DNA of 64,000 nt. It comes from Hydrangea macrophylla (Eukaryota > Streptophyta > Magnoliopsida > Cornales > Hydrangeaceae). This document shows positions 47,801-58,473 of the stretch, piece by piece (position 1 is the first letter of the stretch; every line of letters begins with the position of its first letter). The translations under genes and the position numbers were made by a program. Location of the stretch: positions 46,569,100 through 46,633,099 of the forward strand of contig CM066984.1 of assembly GCA_033977485.1 (NCBI GenBank). Direction: 5' to 3'. The notes under the pieces were generated by a model, which did no database searches, was not told the DNA's origin, and saw nothing but the letters and a program-made list of their open reading frames with translations.

Positions 47801-47950
47801 GCCCAGAAGTGCAGCGATCAACTGCAAGCCAGCGTTCCCATATCCCGGGCTTGGGCCCAAAAGCTAGAAAAGGCCAAGAGGGGCCGGTCTAGAGCTGTCA
47901 AAACCTGGGAGGACTTGAAGGCTAAACTTAGGAATTTTGGGTCGGCCTAG
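44813..47950 (+). pseudogene. Antisense accessory gene: plant mobile domain (PMD) protein
   Basis: It encodes a PMD (aminotransferase-like) protein on the strand opposite to gag-pol. Conserved PMD blocks are FLFRCGPMSPTLKDISYLLG, VSDAEHTAFLIYWINKY and GGSPMWVLQLWLHSYFPEF. A basic KKQK/RKP region follows, then an acidic Pro/Ser-rich linker and a C-terminal coiled-coil-like part rich in Ala, Leu and Lys. Likely exons are 44813 to about 46512, 46599-47174 and 47249-47950, with phase-0 introns (the second is GTATTG...AACAG). Damage includes TAG at 45953-45955, a frameshift near 46130-46150 and TAA at 46288-46290. PMD genes such as MAIN/MAIL1 are host genes with transposon relatives. The role in the element is unknown. 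Confidence 0.8.
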
Positions 47951-48049
47951 AGGCCGACTCCTCTTTGTAAAGAATTTTCTTTTTTTTTGTTATCATTTTG
48001 TAAGTAAGCTGTGCTTAGCCTATCAATACAAAAACACTGTTTATCTACA

Positions 48050-51000
48050 TCATTCGGGCTCAGGCTCGTAATTTATCAACTGATCATACTCCAACCCTGG
48101 ATTAGGTTTATAATCCAGATCAATGGTCTCCCATAACGTTGGATAATAAGACTTTAAATACTGACCATTGATTAATCGAACATGAACAATTCCATCTAAA
48201 TCACGCAGCCTATAAGCACCACCTCTTCTGACTTGGTGGACGACAAACGGGCCTTCCCAATTGACCGACCATTTACCATATCGATTATCCTTGTCCCCAA
48301 TTGGTAACACGGCCTTCCATACCAAATCTTCAGTGCAAAAAGACTTCTCCTTCACCCTCTTGTTATAAGCTCGGGCGGCCCGCTGCTTTTGCACTTTTAA
48401 TGAATCCAAGGCCGTTAGCCTCATTTCATCAAGCCCTTCCAACTCATCTATCATAGCCTCCGTATACTCAGCGGGCTCAAGCTGATTCTGTAAAGCTCTT
48501 CTAGCCGACCGGACTGTCACTTCCATAGGTAACATCGCGTCATGCCCGTAGGTCAGCATGAACGGTGTAACCCCGGTACTTGATCTTTTAGACGTCCGAT
48601 AGGCCCATAGTGCTTCGGACAAGAGTTTGTCCCATTCCCTAGGATTCTCCACTATCATCTTTTCAATGATCCCCTTAAGGATCTTGTTAGTAGACTCGGC
48701 CTGACCATTAGCCTGTGCATAATAGGGTGTAGAATTAAGAATTTTGATTCCCCTACTTTCGGCAAAGGCCGATGTTTCCGTCCCCGTAAACACAGATCCT
48801 TGATCGGCCGTAATTGTTTCCGGAAGGCCGAACCTATGGATAATATGTTCTTCAATGAATTTTATGACGGTGGCTTGTGTCACCATTCTACAAGGTATGG
48901 CCTCGGCCCACTTGGTGAAGTAGTCCGTTGCCACTATTATGAAACAATGCTGGCCTGATGATGGCGGAAGGACCTTTCCAATTAAATCCATCGCCCATCC
49001 CCTAAACGGCCACGGTTTGATTATGGGTTGCAATTGTTTGGCCGGCACATGCTGGATTGGACCATGCTTCTGACAAGGTTGACAACCCTTGGCATAACTG
49101 ATACAATCTTTCAACATACCAGGCCAATAATAATTATACCTCCGTAGTAACCATTTCATCTTTGTGCCGGCCTGATGTGCTCCACATATCCCTTCGTGCA
49201 CCTCGGCCATAACCTGCATGGCCTGCTTCTTCCCTAGACATCTCAAGACAACGTCGTCTCCGATCGGTTTCTTAAATAATTCTCCATCAAGTACCACGAA
49301 TCGGACAGCAAACAATCTAACTTTTCGGTCTACCCTCACATTTGGGTGATTCAGGTATTCAATGATGGGGATTCTCCAATCGTCATCCTCCATCAAGATC
49401 GAATTGGTAGTAGCGTACCAACCTCTTTTTGCCACGGATGGGAGTGATCGGACATGAACAGTGACTAGTTGGTCTTCTGCACTCTTCTGAGAATGTGAGG
49501 CTGATCCTGTTTTTGCCAACTTATCGGCCTCAGTATTCGTTGTTCTTGGAATATAGCTCACACTAATGTCGTCAAATGACTCCATGAGTTGAGTAGCAAC
49601 TGCATGGAACGGGTATAGCTCCCAACTCCTAATCTGAAACTCCCCGGCTATTTGTCCGATCACCAATCCTGAGTCTCCCTTTATGTGTACGGACGATGCC
49701 CCCATTTCAAGGAGTGTTTCAAGTCCGATTATAAGTGCTTCGTACTCGGCCTGATTGTTAGTGAACTTGAAATTGAGCCAAAAAGACATTTTTGTCTTCT
49801 TGTACTTGGGTGACAAAATCACCACTCCTGCCCCAGCACCCTCTGCGTTTTTGGAACCGTCAAAGATCAACGTCCATGGGACCAAGGACGTGCTCAGTAC
49901 TTTGGGTGTTGAAGGTAGTTCCCCCAAATTAGTAGGATCTGGGTGATTGGCCAAGAAATTGGCTATGGCCTGGCCTTTAACCTATTGCTGCGATCGGTAT
50001 TGGATGGCAAATTCCATCAAGGCCAGGGTCCATTTCCCAATTCGGCCTCGCATAATTGGTCTTGACAACATATATTTTATCACATCAGTTTGACATATTA
50101 TGTAAGTTGAAACAGGAAGCATATATGTTCTTAACTTTTGTGAAGAAAAATACAAGGCCAAGCATAACTTTTCAATCGGCGCATAACGCTGCTCGATTGG
50201 AGTCAAAATTCTACTTAAGTAATAAACGGCCTGATCGTTGCCTTGCTCATTATCTTGAGCCAGCATACTACCTATAGAGCAGTCAGAGGCCGATATATAC
50301 AACTTTAAATACCTACCCTTTTTAGGTGGCATTAACACTGGAGGTGTTGACAGATATTGCTTGATTCCTTCAAAGGCTTGTTGATGGCTGTCTTCCCATT
50401 TGAAGTCTTCATCGGTCTTGATCTTCAATAGTGGGGTCCATACTTAGGTCTTCCCTGCATAGTTTGATATGAATCTTCTTAAGAAATTGATCTGCCCCAG
50501 CAATCTCTGAAGTTCTTTCTTGTTAGCAGGTGGCTTTGCTGCCTGGATAGCCCGAGCCTTATTTTTATCAATCTCTATCCCCCTTTGATGTACTAAAAAC
50601 CCTAAAAAGTTCCCTACTGTAATGCCGAATGCACATTTGAGAGGGTTCATCTTTAGTCCGTAAGCCCGCATTCTTTCAAATGCCTTTTCCAAATCCCTCA
50701 AATGATCGGCGTCACCTCCTGATTTTACCACCACATCATCTATGTAAACTTCCATGAACTGTCCGATCATGTCATGGAAGACTAAATTCATTGCCCGTTG
50801 ATAGGTGGCTCCAGCGTTCTTCAGCCCGAAAGGCATGATAACCCACTCAAAGGTTCCAATTGCCCCCGGGCACCGAAAAGTAGTCTTCGGGACATCCTCT
50901 TCGGCGATGTAGATCTGGTTATATCCCGAATGCCCGTCCATAAATGACAGAATTTTGTGTTTAGCGGTCGAGTCGATTAACTGATCGGCCATAGGCATGG

Positions 51001-51670
51001 GATACTCATCTTTCGGGGTAGCTAGGTTTAAATTCCCGAAGTCAATGCAAACCCTTAGCTTCCCATTCTTCTTTACTACTGGCACTACATTCGAAACCCA
51101 TTCAACATATCGGGCTATCCGAATGAAGCCAGCGTTCAGTAGTCTCTCGATCTCTTCTTTCACCTTCAATGTCACCTCTGGTGACATGCGCCGAGGTAGC
51201 TGTTTGAACGGCCTAAACCCCGATTTAATTGGTAATCGGTGTTCAACCAGCTCCCTAGATAAACCAGGCATCTCGTCATATTCCCAGGAAAAATAATCTT
51301 TGTACTTGTGAAGGAGTGCAATTAGCTCGGCCTGATACTGAGGATCCAGCATCTGACTTACATAAGTAGGTTTGTGCTCTCCTTCCCTGCCTAGGTTGAT
51401 TTCCAAGAGAGGGTCTTGGACATCGGCCTTGAGATCATCCAACTTTGCCGTGGTCGTTTCCAACTCGTGTATCTGAATCTCTTCTTCTCTCGGCGCTTCC
51501 TCTTCGTAAATACAATCAGCCAGGTTGATCATTCTGTCGCAAGGGCCGATTTCCAACCTTCTATCGACCAAGAATGCACACCATCTGGCCATGCTGGCCC
51601 TTAAGGCCTGTAGCCTCCTTTCTTCAATTATCAGAGTCCCCATGGACCTCTTCGTGTTCAACGATCTCAA
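48050..51670 (-). pseudogene. Element Z pol: RT, RNase H, second RNase H, integrase
   Basis: One minus-strand frame with TAA at 50446-50444 and TAG at 49984-49982. The RT has VCIDFGNLN, FMDGHSGYNQI, MPFGLKNAGATYQR and the intact catalytic box YIDDVVVK. RNase H includes YISASDCSIG. The second, archaeal-type RNase H has FDGSKN, NQAEYEAL, GDSGLVIGQ and NTEADKLA. The integrase has an HHCC finger ending CQPCQKHG, then MDLIGK, TADQGSVFTG and GQAESTNK. The order is diagnostic for Tat elements. The C-terminus ends 100 bp from the end of the convergent PMD gene. Confidence 0.95.
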
Positions 51671-52178
51671 TCGGCCTTGACTCTTCTGTCCAACTGAGAT
51701 TATGGAAACATGCTTTGATGTCCGACGAACTTCCTTTAAGGAAGGTCGCTGAATTTGGTCTTCCCATTTTGTTGCACCCTAGCAACTTAACTGGTTCGAT
51801 GTCATCTTCATACAAAACTGCATCGGCCGTCTGCACCCGGGCTACAAATGGCTTGGTGTCTGCCCCTACTACTTCTATCTCATCACCCCTCCAGAAAATC
51901 AACAACTGATGGAGTGTAGAGGGGATACAATAATTGGGATGTATCCAGTCTCGGCCTAATAATGCATTGTAGGCCGCCGAAGTTTCCATAATGAAAAAAG
52001 CAGTCATGACCATTTTACTTCCAACGGTCAGCTCAAGTGGTAGGATACCCTTGGTTCTCGAAGGTGCCCCCGTGAAGCTCTGAACATTCATCTCGGTCGG
52101 AATTAGCTCCGTCTCAGACTTCTGCAGGATCCTCAACATAATTTGGGGCATGATATTAATGGTGGACCCCCCGTCCAC
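51624..52178 (-). pseudogene. Element Z protease and linker
   Basis: An aspartic protease frame with VDGGSTINIMP (catalytic D-G-G) near the start and the downstream YNALLGRDWIH block. It overlaps the RT frame by 47 nt in a different frame, and the junction with the preceding gag linker is also frameshifted (the frame enters before 52178). In intact relatives these parts normally form one polyprotein, so I read both shifts as damage. Confidence 0.85.
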
Positions 52179-52189
52179 AAGAATCCTAT

Positions 52190-53285
52190 TTATTGGGACG
52201 CTTCGATATGCCCTTTCACATACAAAGGCTTTAGGTGCTGGGACATCTGGTGTGTTGGCTTTTCAAACACCACTTTAACTGGCCCAGCCTTCATTCCATC
52301 CTCAATCTGTTGTCCTTTCGGCCTCAAGATGGTGATCTTAGGCCTATCGGTCTGATTTTCAGTGGCGTCTACATTTTTACTCATGGCTTCCACCACTCTA
52401 GGCTTAACGGTCTCACTGCCATTCCAACAGATTTCTTCCATCATGGCCGAGTCCTTAGCTGGGCCTTCTTCTACATCCCCTTCCATGGCTGATGGCTGGT
52501 CCGGCTTGGCCATGAAGGACATAGGTAGGGTGAATACCATGTTGGATGACAAACCTAATGGGATTGTCCCGAATTGTATTGGCGAAAAACTTGAGTCCGA
52601 CACATCATCATCGGACTCAATCATCTTATCCAAGGTGACCCCACCTTCTTCCTGTGGTCTTTCCTGTCGGACCTTTTCCTTTGGATGCTCAGTGACAACG
52701 CGCATCGCCCTCGAGGTGAGTCCTTGGTTATCGGACACCTTCAGCTCTGTGGGAGCAGGATGGTTTCCAGCCTGACGCTCTCGTTCGGCCTGTCTCATCC
52801 TCTGATACCTCTGGAAATTTAGAGTGTTCAGCTCTGTGCCACTTTTGATCTTGCACCCGAGGTGGTAGCACCATCCTTGGGCTCCTGCCAGAGGTTGTTG
52901 CTTGCATCTGAGGCCCTGGGACCGTCTGGGAACTTTTTGCCCCCAGTCGGCTATATTTGCCTTGGCCGACTCGCTGCACCAACAGATGTTTTGCCCGCCA
53001 CTTGGGCTTGGACTGACCTTGCCATGGTATTGACAATCTCTCATGTACAGGCCGTCTCGGGCTTGATTCCCGGTGTTCATAGCTTCTCGGCCTCTTGCTC
53101 GGGCTCGAGACTTCCTTTTTGACGTCAGCTTTACACCTCGGGCATAAGCCTTGTTTAATGATTTCCAGCTGTCTCCGTAGATCTGCTATGAAATTGTCCG
53201 TATTGGATTTGGCCGTTTCTTCCTCGGCCCTTCGGGCTTCTGCCTTGCGTTCTTGATAGCTCGTTTGGAGGTCATGAATTGTCAC
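52190..53285 (-). pseudogene. Element Z gag-protease linker, frameshifted
   Basis: The open stretches 53285-52728 and 53080-52190 overlap in different frames. The first begins with a charged helical region (QERKAEARRAEEETAK) followed by CPRC. The second continues with RYQRMRQAERERQ and an acidic linker to KPLYVKGHIEAS just before the protease. These features suit the basic/acidic region between gag and protease of Tat elements. A frameshift between 53080 and 52800 is likely. Confidence 0.7.
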
Positions 53286-53315
53286 CTTCGGCCCATCAGT
53301 AGCCGAAACAGCAAT

Positions 53316-55187
53316 TTACTTACCCTCCCTTTGTTTTGGAACCTCTCCATCAGATAAGTTTATCTTCAGTCTCGGCCTAGAAAGCTTGGTTAAATCGGGC
53401 ATCACCATGTTAGTGCCCGTAATCTGAGGAAAAGGATTTGAATCGATCCCCATAGCTTTGTCCGAGAATTTGAAGACTCCCTTCTCTACGTTCTCCTGTA
53501 TAAAATTACGAAAAACAACACAATTGTTAGTAGAATGCTTCCAAGAATTGTGCCATTTACAGTATTCTTTATTTTTCATGTCATCGGCCTTAGGGATCCG
53601 ATGACATTCACTTAGCTTGATCACTTTATCGGCCAACAAGGCATCGAATATTTGATCCGCCATAGTGATATCAAAAGTGTAGTTTTTCCCCGCCTCGAAC
53701 GCCATTTTCTTTGCAGCGGCGTTGTTGTTTACTGGCTTATTCAAGGCGTTACATACGACAGGCCGTTTGCAAATCAACTCGGCCATATCGCTTTCTACTT
53801 CGAGGTCACATTCTGCCAAATGGACCTCGTAATTGGGGTCTTTATAATATGTTCCCTTGGAGGAGTTCTTCTTCTCCTGCTCATCCAAAAGAATGCGCTC
53901 GTAGCGACCGGTCCGTGTGGCAAGCTCGAATAGGTCACGGAAGTCAGTTCCCTCAAACCTCTTACGAAGTTCGAAAGATATGCCCCCCATGGCCATCTTT
54001 GCATACTCTTCCTCAGGTAAAACTGTCTTACACCGATATTTTGCCTTTCGGAAATGGGCTATGTAGGTTTCCACGGTCTCCCCTACTAGTTGCATCATTC
54101 TTGACAAATCTGCCAATGACTTCTCGGGCTCAGTCCTATAGAACTGGCCGTGAAATAATTCTTCCATCCCTTGCCAAGTTAACACAGAATTGGCTGGGAG
54201 GTTAACATACCACAAAAACGCCATGCCTGTTAGCGAATTTGGGAATAGTCTTAACTTTAATGGGTCACTGTGACCCACATGGCCGCATTGAACAATAAAA
54301 CGGCCGATGTGCTCAACTGAGGATTGTTCACTCTCTCCTGAAAACAGAGTGAAATTTGGTACTTTGTACCCCTGAGGAAATATGACTTGGTCAATTTCAG
54401 GGGGGTACGGCCGTCTGTACGTCGGCCTTTTTAGTCTTCGCATAAACGGGCCATACTCCTCCTGTATGGCCGCTACCAGTTCTTCCCTATTTATGGGTTG
54501 GGCTACGGGCTGAACATTCCTTATCGGGGTTACCAACGGTGGTGGTCCGTGCTATTGGTTATGGGCCTGATGAGTCCAAAACCCACCGTTGTTCCTTTGC
54601 CCCCCATGGCCGTGGCCTAGGGGCAGTGAGTGGCCGACGGAACTGTCAGTGTGGCCTGTTGACCTACCAAAACTTGGAGTCGCCGATCCGTTAGGATCGG
54701 TAACTGCTGAATCGCTTGCCATACTGGTCTGTGACTCCGACTATCTGCCTGAGCCATTACCCTCTCTTAGGTTTGGACAGACATACGGCGGGTCCTTCGG
54801 CTTTTCAGACTCAAGCAAAGTGCCCGAGCCTGATCCGTTGACCTGTTCTTTGTTGCTTCCGGCCTTATAGGTTTCAACCAGCCTTCCGATTGCTTCCGTC
54901 AGGCGGTCTAACTTTATATGGGTGGTCCTGGTTTCTAGGACCAAATCAGCCTGACTCTTGTGAACATCGGCCGTTTGGTCCATGACCGACTTAAGATTGC
55001 CCATAGACCCTATAAGGGCGTTGTACTCCTGCCACATGGGCTCTACGTTGGCTCTCACGGCCTCTGATATTGCCTCGAGAGTGACGCTGCCATCCTGGGG
55101 AGAATGGCCTGTGCTCTCCTCCACATGTGGATCTGTGGGCTGATCGTCCTGGCCGTTCTTCGTCGTCTTATCTCTCTTTGGTGGCAT
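53316..55187 (-). pseudogene. Element Z gag
   Basis: The start MPPKRDKTTKNGQDDQP lies 16 bp after the primer site. The N-terminal part (55187-54741) is coiled-coil-like. In-frame stops at 54743-54741 and 54554-54552 separate it from the capsid-type region, which has FPNSLTGMAFLWYVNLP, WQGMEELFHGQFYR, SLADLSRMMQ and a zinc-finger-like YCKWHNSWKHSTNNC. It forms the particle core in intact relatives. It ends at TAA 53318-53316 next to a GTAAGT that might be a splice donor. Confidence 0.9.
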
Positions 55188-55202
55188 GATTTGACACTGT
55201 TT

Positions 55203-55220
55203 GTCCCACCGGGCATGCCA
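55203..55220 (-). other. Primer binding site of element Z
   Basis: On the minus strand TGGCATGCCCGGTGGGAC begins four bases after the 5' LTR. The TGGCAyGCCCGGTGGGAC form is common in plant Tat-lineage elements. Confidence 0.8.
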
Positions 55221-55224
55221 AAAA

Positions 55225-56378
55225 TGTTTGCTTGTAATTTGCTCGGGCGTGCCAGAACCAACGGTGGTTCGGTGTGTGTATGTGCAAACTAATTTCCTAT
55301 ATTGCTTGAGTGAGTGATACTCAAGGCTTGGTGAATCTAACTTCTAAACAAGGGTGATTGTGTGTAGTGAGTAGGAAAGTACCCTCACTAAAAGTCCTTT
55401 AGCAGTACTGAAGCGCACAAGCTAAAAAGTGTCAAAGTCTAACAGGTAAACAAAATCACAAACGGTTTAATAAAAATAGATTTTTATTAAATGCTTAGAA
55501 AGATTAAAACAGATCTTAGGAACACACCAGAAAAGGTTGGACATTCAAAAGAACAAAAGAAAGAAAAATAATAACAAAAGGACAGACCTAATTGCTACTA
55601 AAGCTGAGAAAAAACAAAGACTTGAAGAAAGTGCTCTGAATGCTTCGAATGTGCTGAGTGCTGAATGTTGTTATGTATGCTGTTTTCGAAAGAGACGCGG
55701 AGTCCTTTGCTTGGAGGGCCTGCCTCAATATTTATAGCGGCCAAGGTTGATTTCTATTTGGACTATGATTCCTTATCTTACGCCCCAAGCTGGTAATTGA
55801 TTGGTTAATTGAAGAAATCCTTTTATATCAATGATTCCTTACTTATCAAGAACTTGATTGCCTCAATCCCTTTAGTTTAGGGATCAGACGCATCAATCCA
55901 GCTGGCAAGAAACAATCCCTTTCCTAAACGGACTCCTGTTTCTAAAACTCTTGAAGGTGATGTCATCCTGCCAGCTGTGAACAACACCGCCTTCCTTTCA
56001 TCAATCGGCCTCATCATTGCTCCTCCTGGATAAACCGGGCTCAATCAGCTTCCATGCCCGATCATCTTTCATTCAACCGCCCATAGCCAATCAGACTTAG
56101 ATTCTGACTTTACCTCTCATCTTCATTAAGCCTTGTCCGATTGGCTATCCTGCTGCTGCTTTCCACCATCGGGCTTTCAACATGATAAGTTATGTTTTCC
56201 AATAGCCCGATGAACCTTACCACAATCCCATATCCCATCGGGCTCTACTTGTCACACCAACCGGCCTTAACCCAATCATTGGTCTTATGTCTATACTTGA
56301 GCCCGGTAAGTCATTCACCGGCCTCTCCTCTAACATAAATCGGACTCAAAACCCATTGACGGTTTTTGGGTGCAAACA
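55225..56378 (-). repeat. 5' LTR of element Z
   Basis: 1154 bp. The TATAAATA box on the minus strand is at about 55736-55729. It aligns end to end with 43371-44524 with no length change. Confidence 0.95.
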
Positions 56379-56383
56379 CATAT

Positions 56384-57321
56384 ATATATACCTTCATATA
56401 CATATATAGGAGGATGATTCTTGTGGTGCCATCATTACTAAATTTTTTAATTCTTTTATATATAGCTTCATATACATATTATTATATGATCTGAGGTGAC
56501 TTTTTAACTCTTTCAACTGACCAATGAGATTAGTTTTATCAATATTAATCACTAAAATTGGTTTGCACAAGACCCAAATTAAGTCAACCTATGGTTACAA
56601 AGCAACTTAATGCTTTGTTAGTCACTACCATAATCACACTCTTAAAAGTAAATTGAAGTGGTGTGATTAGAGAAACTGATCTGATCACAATCTTTTTGTT
56701 TTTTCTTTTTTGATTGTTGATCTGATCGTAATCAAGTTAGAAACTGGTCTGGCATGGAAACATTGAAACATTGATAAACAGAGGTAACACAAATATCACC
56801 AATCAAACACAGTGATCAAACGCAGTGAAACATTGCTTATTCTTCATTTTATTCAACAGGTAACACAAAAATCACCAATCAAACTGCTACAAATTGATAC
56901 GATCACATATACAAATACACGTACGTATATGTGTATATATATGTATACATATAAGGTAAACAGAAACAAATCTGGAAACAAAACGTACCTTAAACGAAGA
57001 GCAAGATCGATGATCCTGAAACCCTAGATTTGAAGAGGATTTGTTGAATCTTCCATGGCAGCTGAAGGAAAGAGAACCCTAGCTTTTGAGAGAGAGAGAG
57101 AGAGAGAGAGAGTGTGGCCAGAGAGTGAGTCATACGTGAGAGGCTCCCGATCGTGCGAAGTAAAATGATTTGCAGCAATTTCTAGTGTAAGTCATTTTTA
57201 AATGGTGGGATTAAAATGTTTTTCTAAGTAAAATAAATTTCCTACTTATTAGGGTAGCCAAACACCGAAAAATATTAAAATTATTTTCTGAAAAATATTT
57301 TACATCGAAACAAACGGAGTG
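56384..57321 (-). other. Upstream part of element Y with a possible 5' leader exon
   Basis: This 938-bp segment is the high-coordinate end of Y, now cut off from its genes by Z. It holds (TA)n near 56380-56400 and 56920-56955 and a (CT)n tract (minus strand) at about 57080-57112. A leader-like stretch contains CTAGGGTT motifs and ends at CGTTTAAG/GTACGT (donor near 56988). It may be the non-coding first exon of the PIF genes. No coding frame is recognised. Confidence 0.4.
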
Positions 57322-57384
57322 TAATAAGGAAAACATTTTCCATGGAAAAAAAGCCTATCAAACGCACCCTAAGAGATGAAAAAC

Positions 57385-57494
57385 CTCATCAAAATCGGCA
57401 GCTGCACCAATGGGAAACCCAACGTTTCCTGCATCTGTTTCATGTTCTCTGTCTGCTCATTTATTTCATCCATCATCTTGTCCACATCATCAAT
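57385..57494 (-). pseudogene. Penultimate exon fragment of the VPS32/SNF7 pseudogene
   Basis: The minus strand reads IDDVDKMMDEINEQTENMKQ and continues with QETL. After a one-base frame change it goes on as PIGAAADFDE, ending at a GT donor (57384). This is the helix segment directly before the last exon in plant VPS32 proteins, and it joins in phase to DELEAEL at 36489. At 57495 the exon is cut by the LTR of element Q, so the 5' part of the gene lies beyond that insertion, if it survives. The frameshift, two stops and the LTR make this copy non-functional. Confidence 0.85.
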
Positions 57495-58085
57495 TGATGA
57501 TGCCGAAAATTGGTAAGCGAGATTTATGCGGGAAAATAGGGTAGAAAGAGGTTTGTATGTGGTTCGGCCCCATTAATGAGGTGACCTACGTCCACGTGTG
57601 CGTCTATGCGCTTCTTACTAGCAGATCACCAGCGAGCCTGGTGAGCCAACAAAGATGGGCGGCACTACCAGTAATACCGGCCGGGTGTATGTGTGTAAGT
57701 GGTGAGTTCTCTTCGTAAGTGCTTGTGTACTTCGAGAGATTATTTTCGGATCCCTCTAGAGAGGGTAGGTGGGCTCTTTTATAGATGCAAGAGTCCACCC
57801 TTACATGGTAAGTTAATAGGATTAGGAAGCCTAATCTAATCACAATAGATTTACATGGTTTTTAGGAGAGTTTCCTAAGTGGTTTAGGAAACTAATCATC
57901 TTTCCTTGACAGAGTCTGGATTATATAAGGAAACGGCCTGGAATGTTCCTCCAAGCTGCCCATGCTGGAAAGCCGCCATAAATCACGCCTCGGCCGGCCG
58001 ATCTCCCCGAGCGGTAGCGTCTAGCGCGGGGCGCGGGCCCCAAGATCTCTTCCTGGACTTTAGCAGGATATTTCTGGACATATCA
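57495..58085 (-). repeat. 3' LTR of element Q (about 591 bp)
   Basis: On the plus strand it runs from TGATGATGCCG to GGACATATCA. The left edge is set by the point where VPS32 coding similarity stops. TATAAAA on the minus strand is at 57783-57777. The start could be three bases later because of the repeated TGA. Confidence 0.75.
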
Positions 58086-58101
58086 GCTGCCCCCCATTTT
58101 C
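58086..58101 (-). other. Polypurine tract of element Q
   Basis: The minus strand reads GAAAATGGGGGGCAGC directly before the LTR, as in element Z. Confidence 0.85.
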
Positions 58102-58473
58102 AAAGTTGATGTGACATCTCGGCGGAGGAAGTTTGAAAATTAAGAATGTCTTCCAGATACCGTCCGGGAAAAAAAATCGGGACTCTTGTCAGGACGGGGC
58201 CGGCCGGGAGTGATCCGTCAGGATGTCGACCGAGCGGTGACCCTGCAGGACCGAGCTCCCTAACGCCACGTGTCCATCGATTATTGGTCTGGTTTGGATC
58301 CAACGCTGCCAGTTTGGAAGCAACCGAATCGTCCATGTGACAACCGAACCATCACATCGTGCATTCAATGCTCATACTGTTTGAGGCGACGCCCCACGTG
58401 CCCGAAGTGACAGTTTCGGCGGGAGAGCATATGAGCCGTCTGATCAAATCTGATCTCAGCCGTTCGCGATGCC

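Larger units (their letters stand above)
43371..56378 (-). mobile_element. Tat-lineage Ty3/gypsy retrotransposon Z (13,008 bp)
   Basis: The two LTRs (43371-44524 and 55225-56378) are both 1154 bp with TGTTTGC and GCAAACA ends, and the TSD CATAT lies at 43366-43370 and 56379-56383. It is oriented on the minus strand: primer site 55220-55203, gag 55187-53316, protease near 52100, RT to integrase 51670-48050, polypurine tract 44540-44525. Two RNase H domains in pol mark the Tat lineage. A plus-strand accessory gene (44813-47950) lies between integrase and the 3' LTR. By eye I count about 19 LTR differences (1.6%). It carries multiple stops and frameshifts and is not autonomous. Confidence 0.95.
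39002..57321 (-). mobile_element. PIF/Harbinger element Y, coding but damaged
   Basis: Terminal inverted repeats read CGCTCCGTTTGTTTC on the left and, from the right, CACTCCGTTTGTTTC, with TSD TAA at 38999-39001 and 57322-57324. Without nested element Z it is about 5.3 kb (39002-43370 plus 56384-57321), a normal size for autonomous PIF elements. Both expected genes are on the minus strand: the transposase (42148-40789) and the Myb/SANT-like ORF1 (40566-39591). The transposase has one stop codon, and Z separates the genes from the upstream terminus, so it is no longer autonomous. Confidence 0.9.
36650..57369. mobile_element. PIF/Harbinger-like element X in the VPS32 intron
   Basis: The left end is GGGTGCGTTTGATTGC and the right end is ATCAAACGCACCC, with TSD TAA at 36647-36649 and 57370-57372. 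Removing element Y leaves about 2.4 kb, and removing X leaves a VPS32 intron of about 172 bp. Subterminal regions are rich in TTTTCCATGGAAAA-type palindromes. It has no transposase, so it depended on a relative. It contains a host exon fragment (37390-37613), a MITE and microsatellites. Its TIR is related to, but different from, that of Y. Confidence 0.75.
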
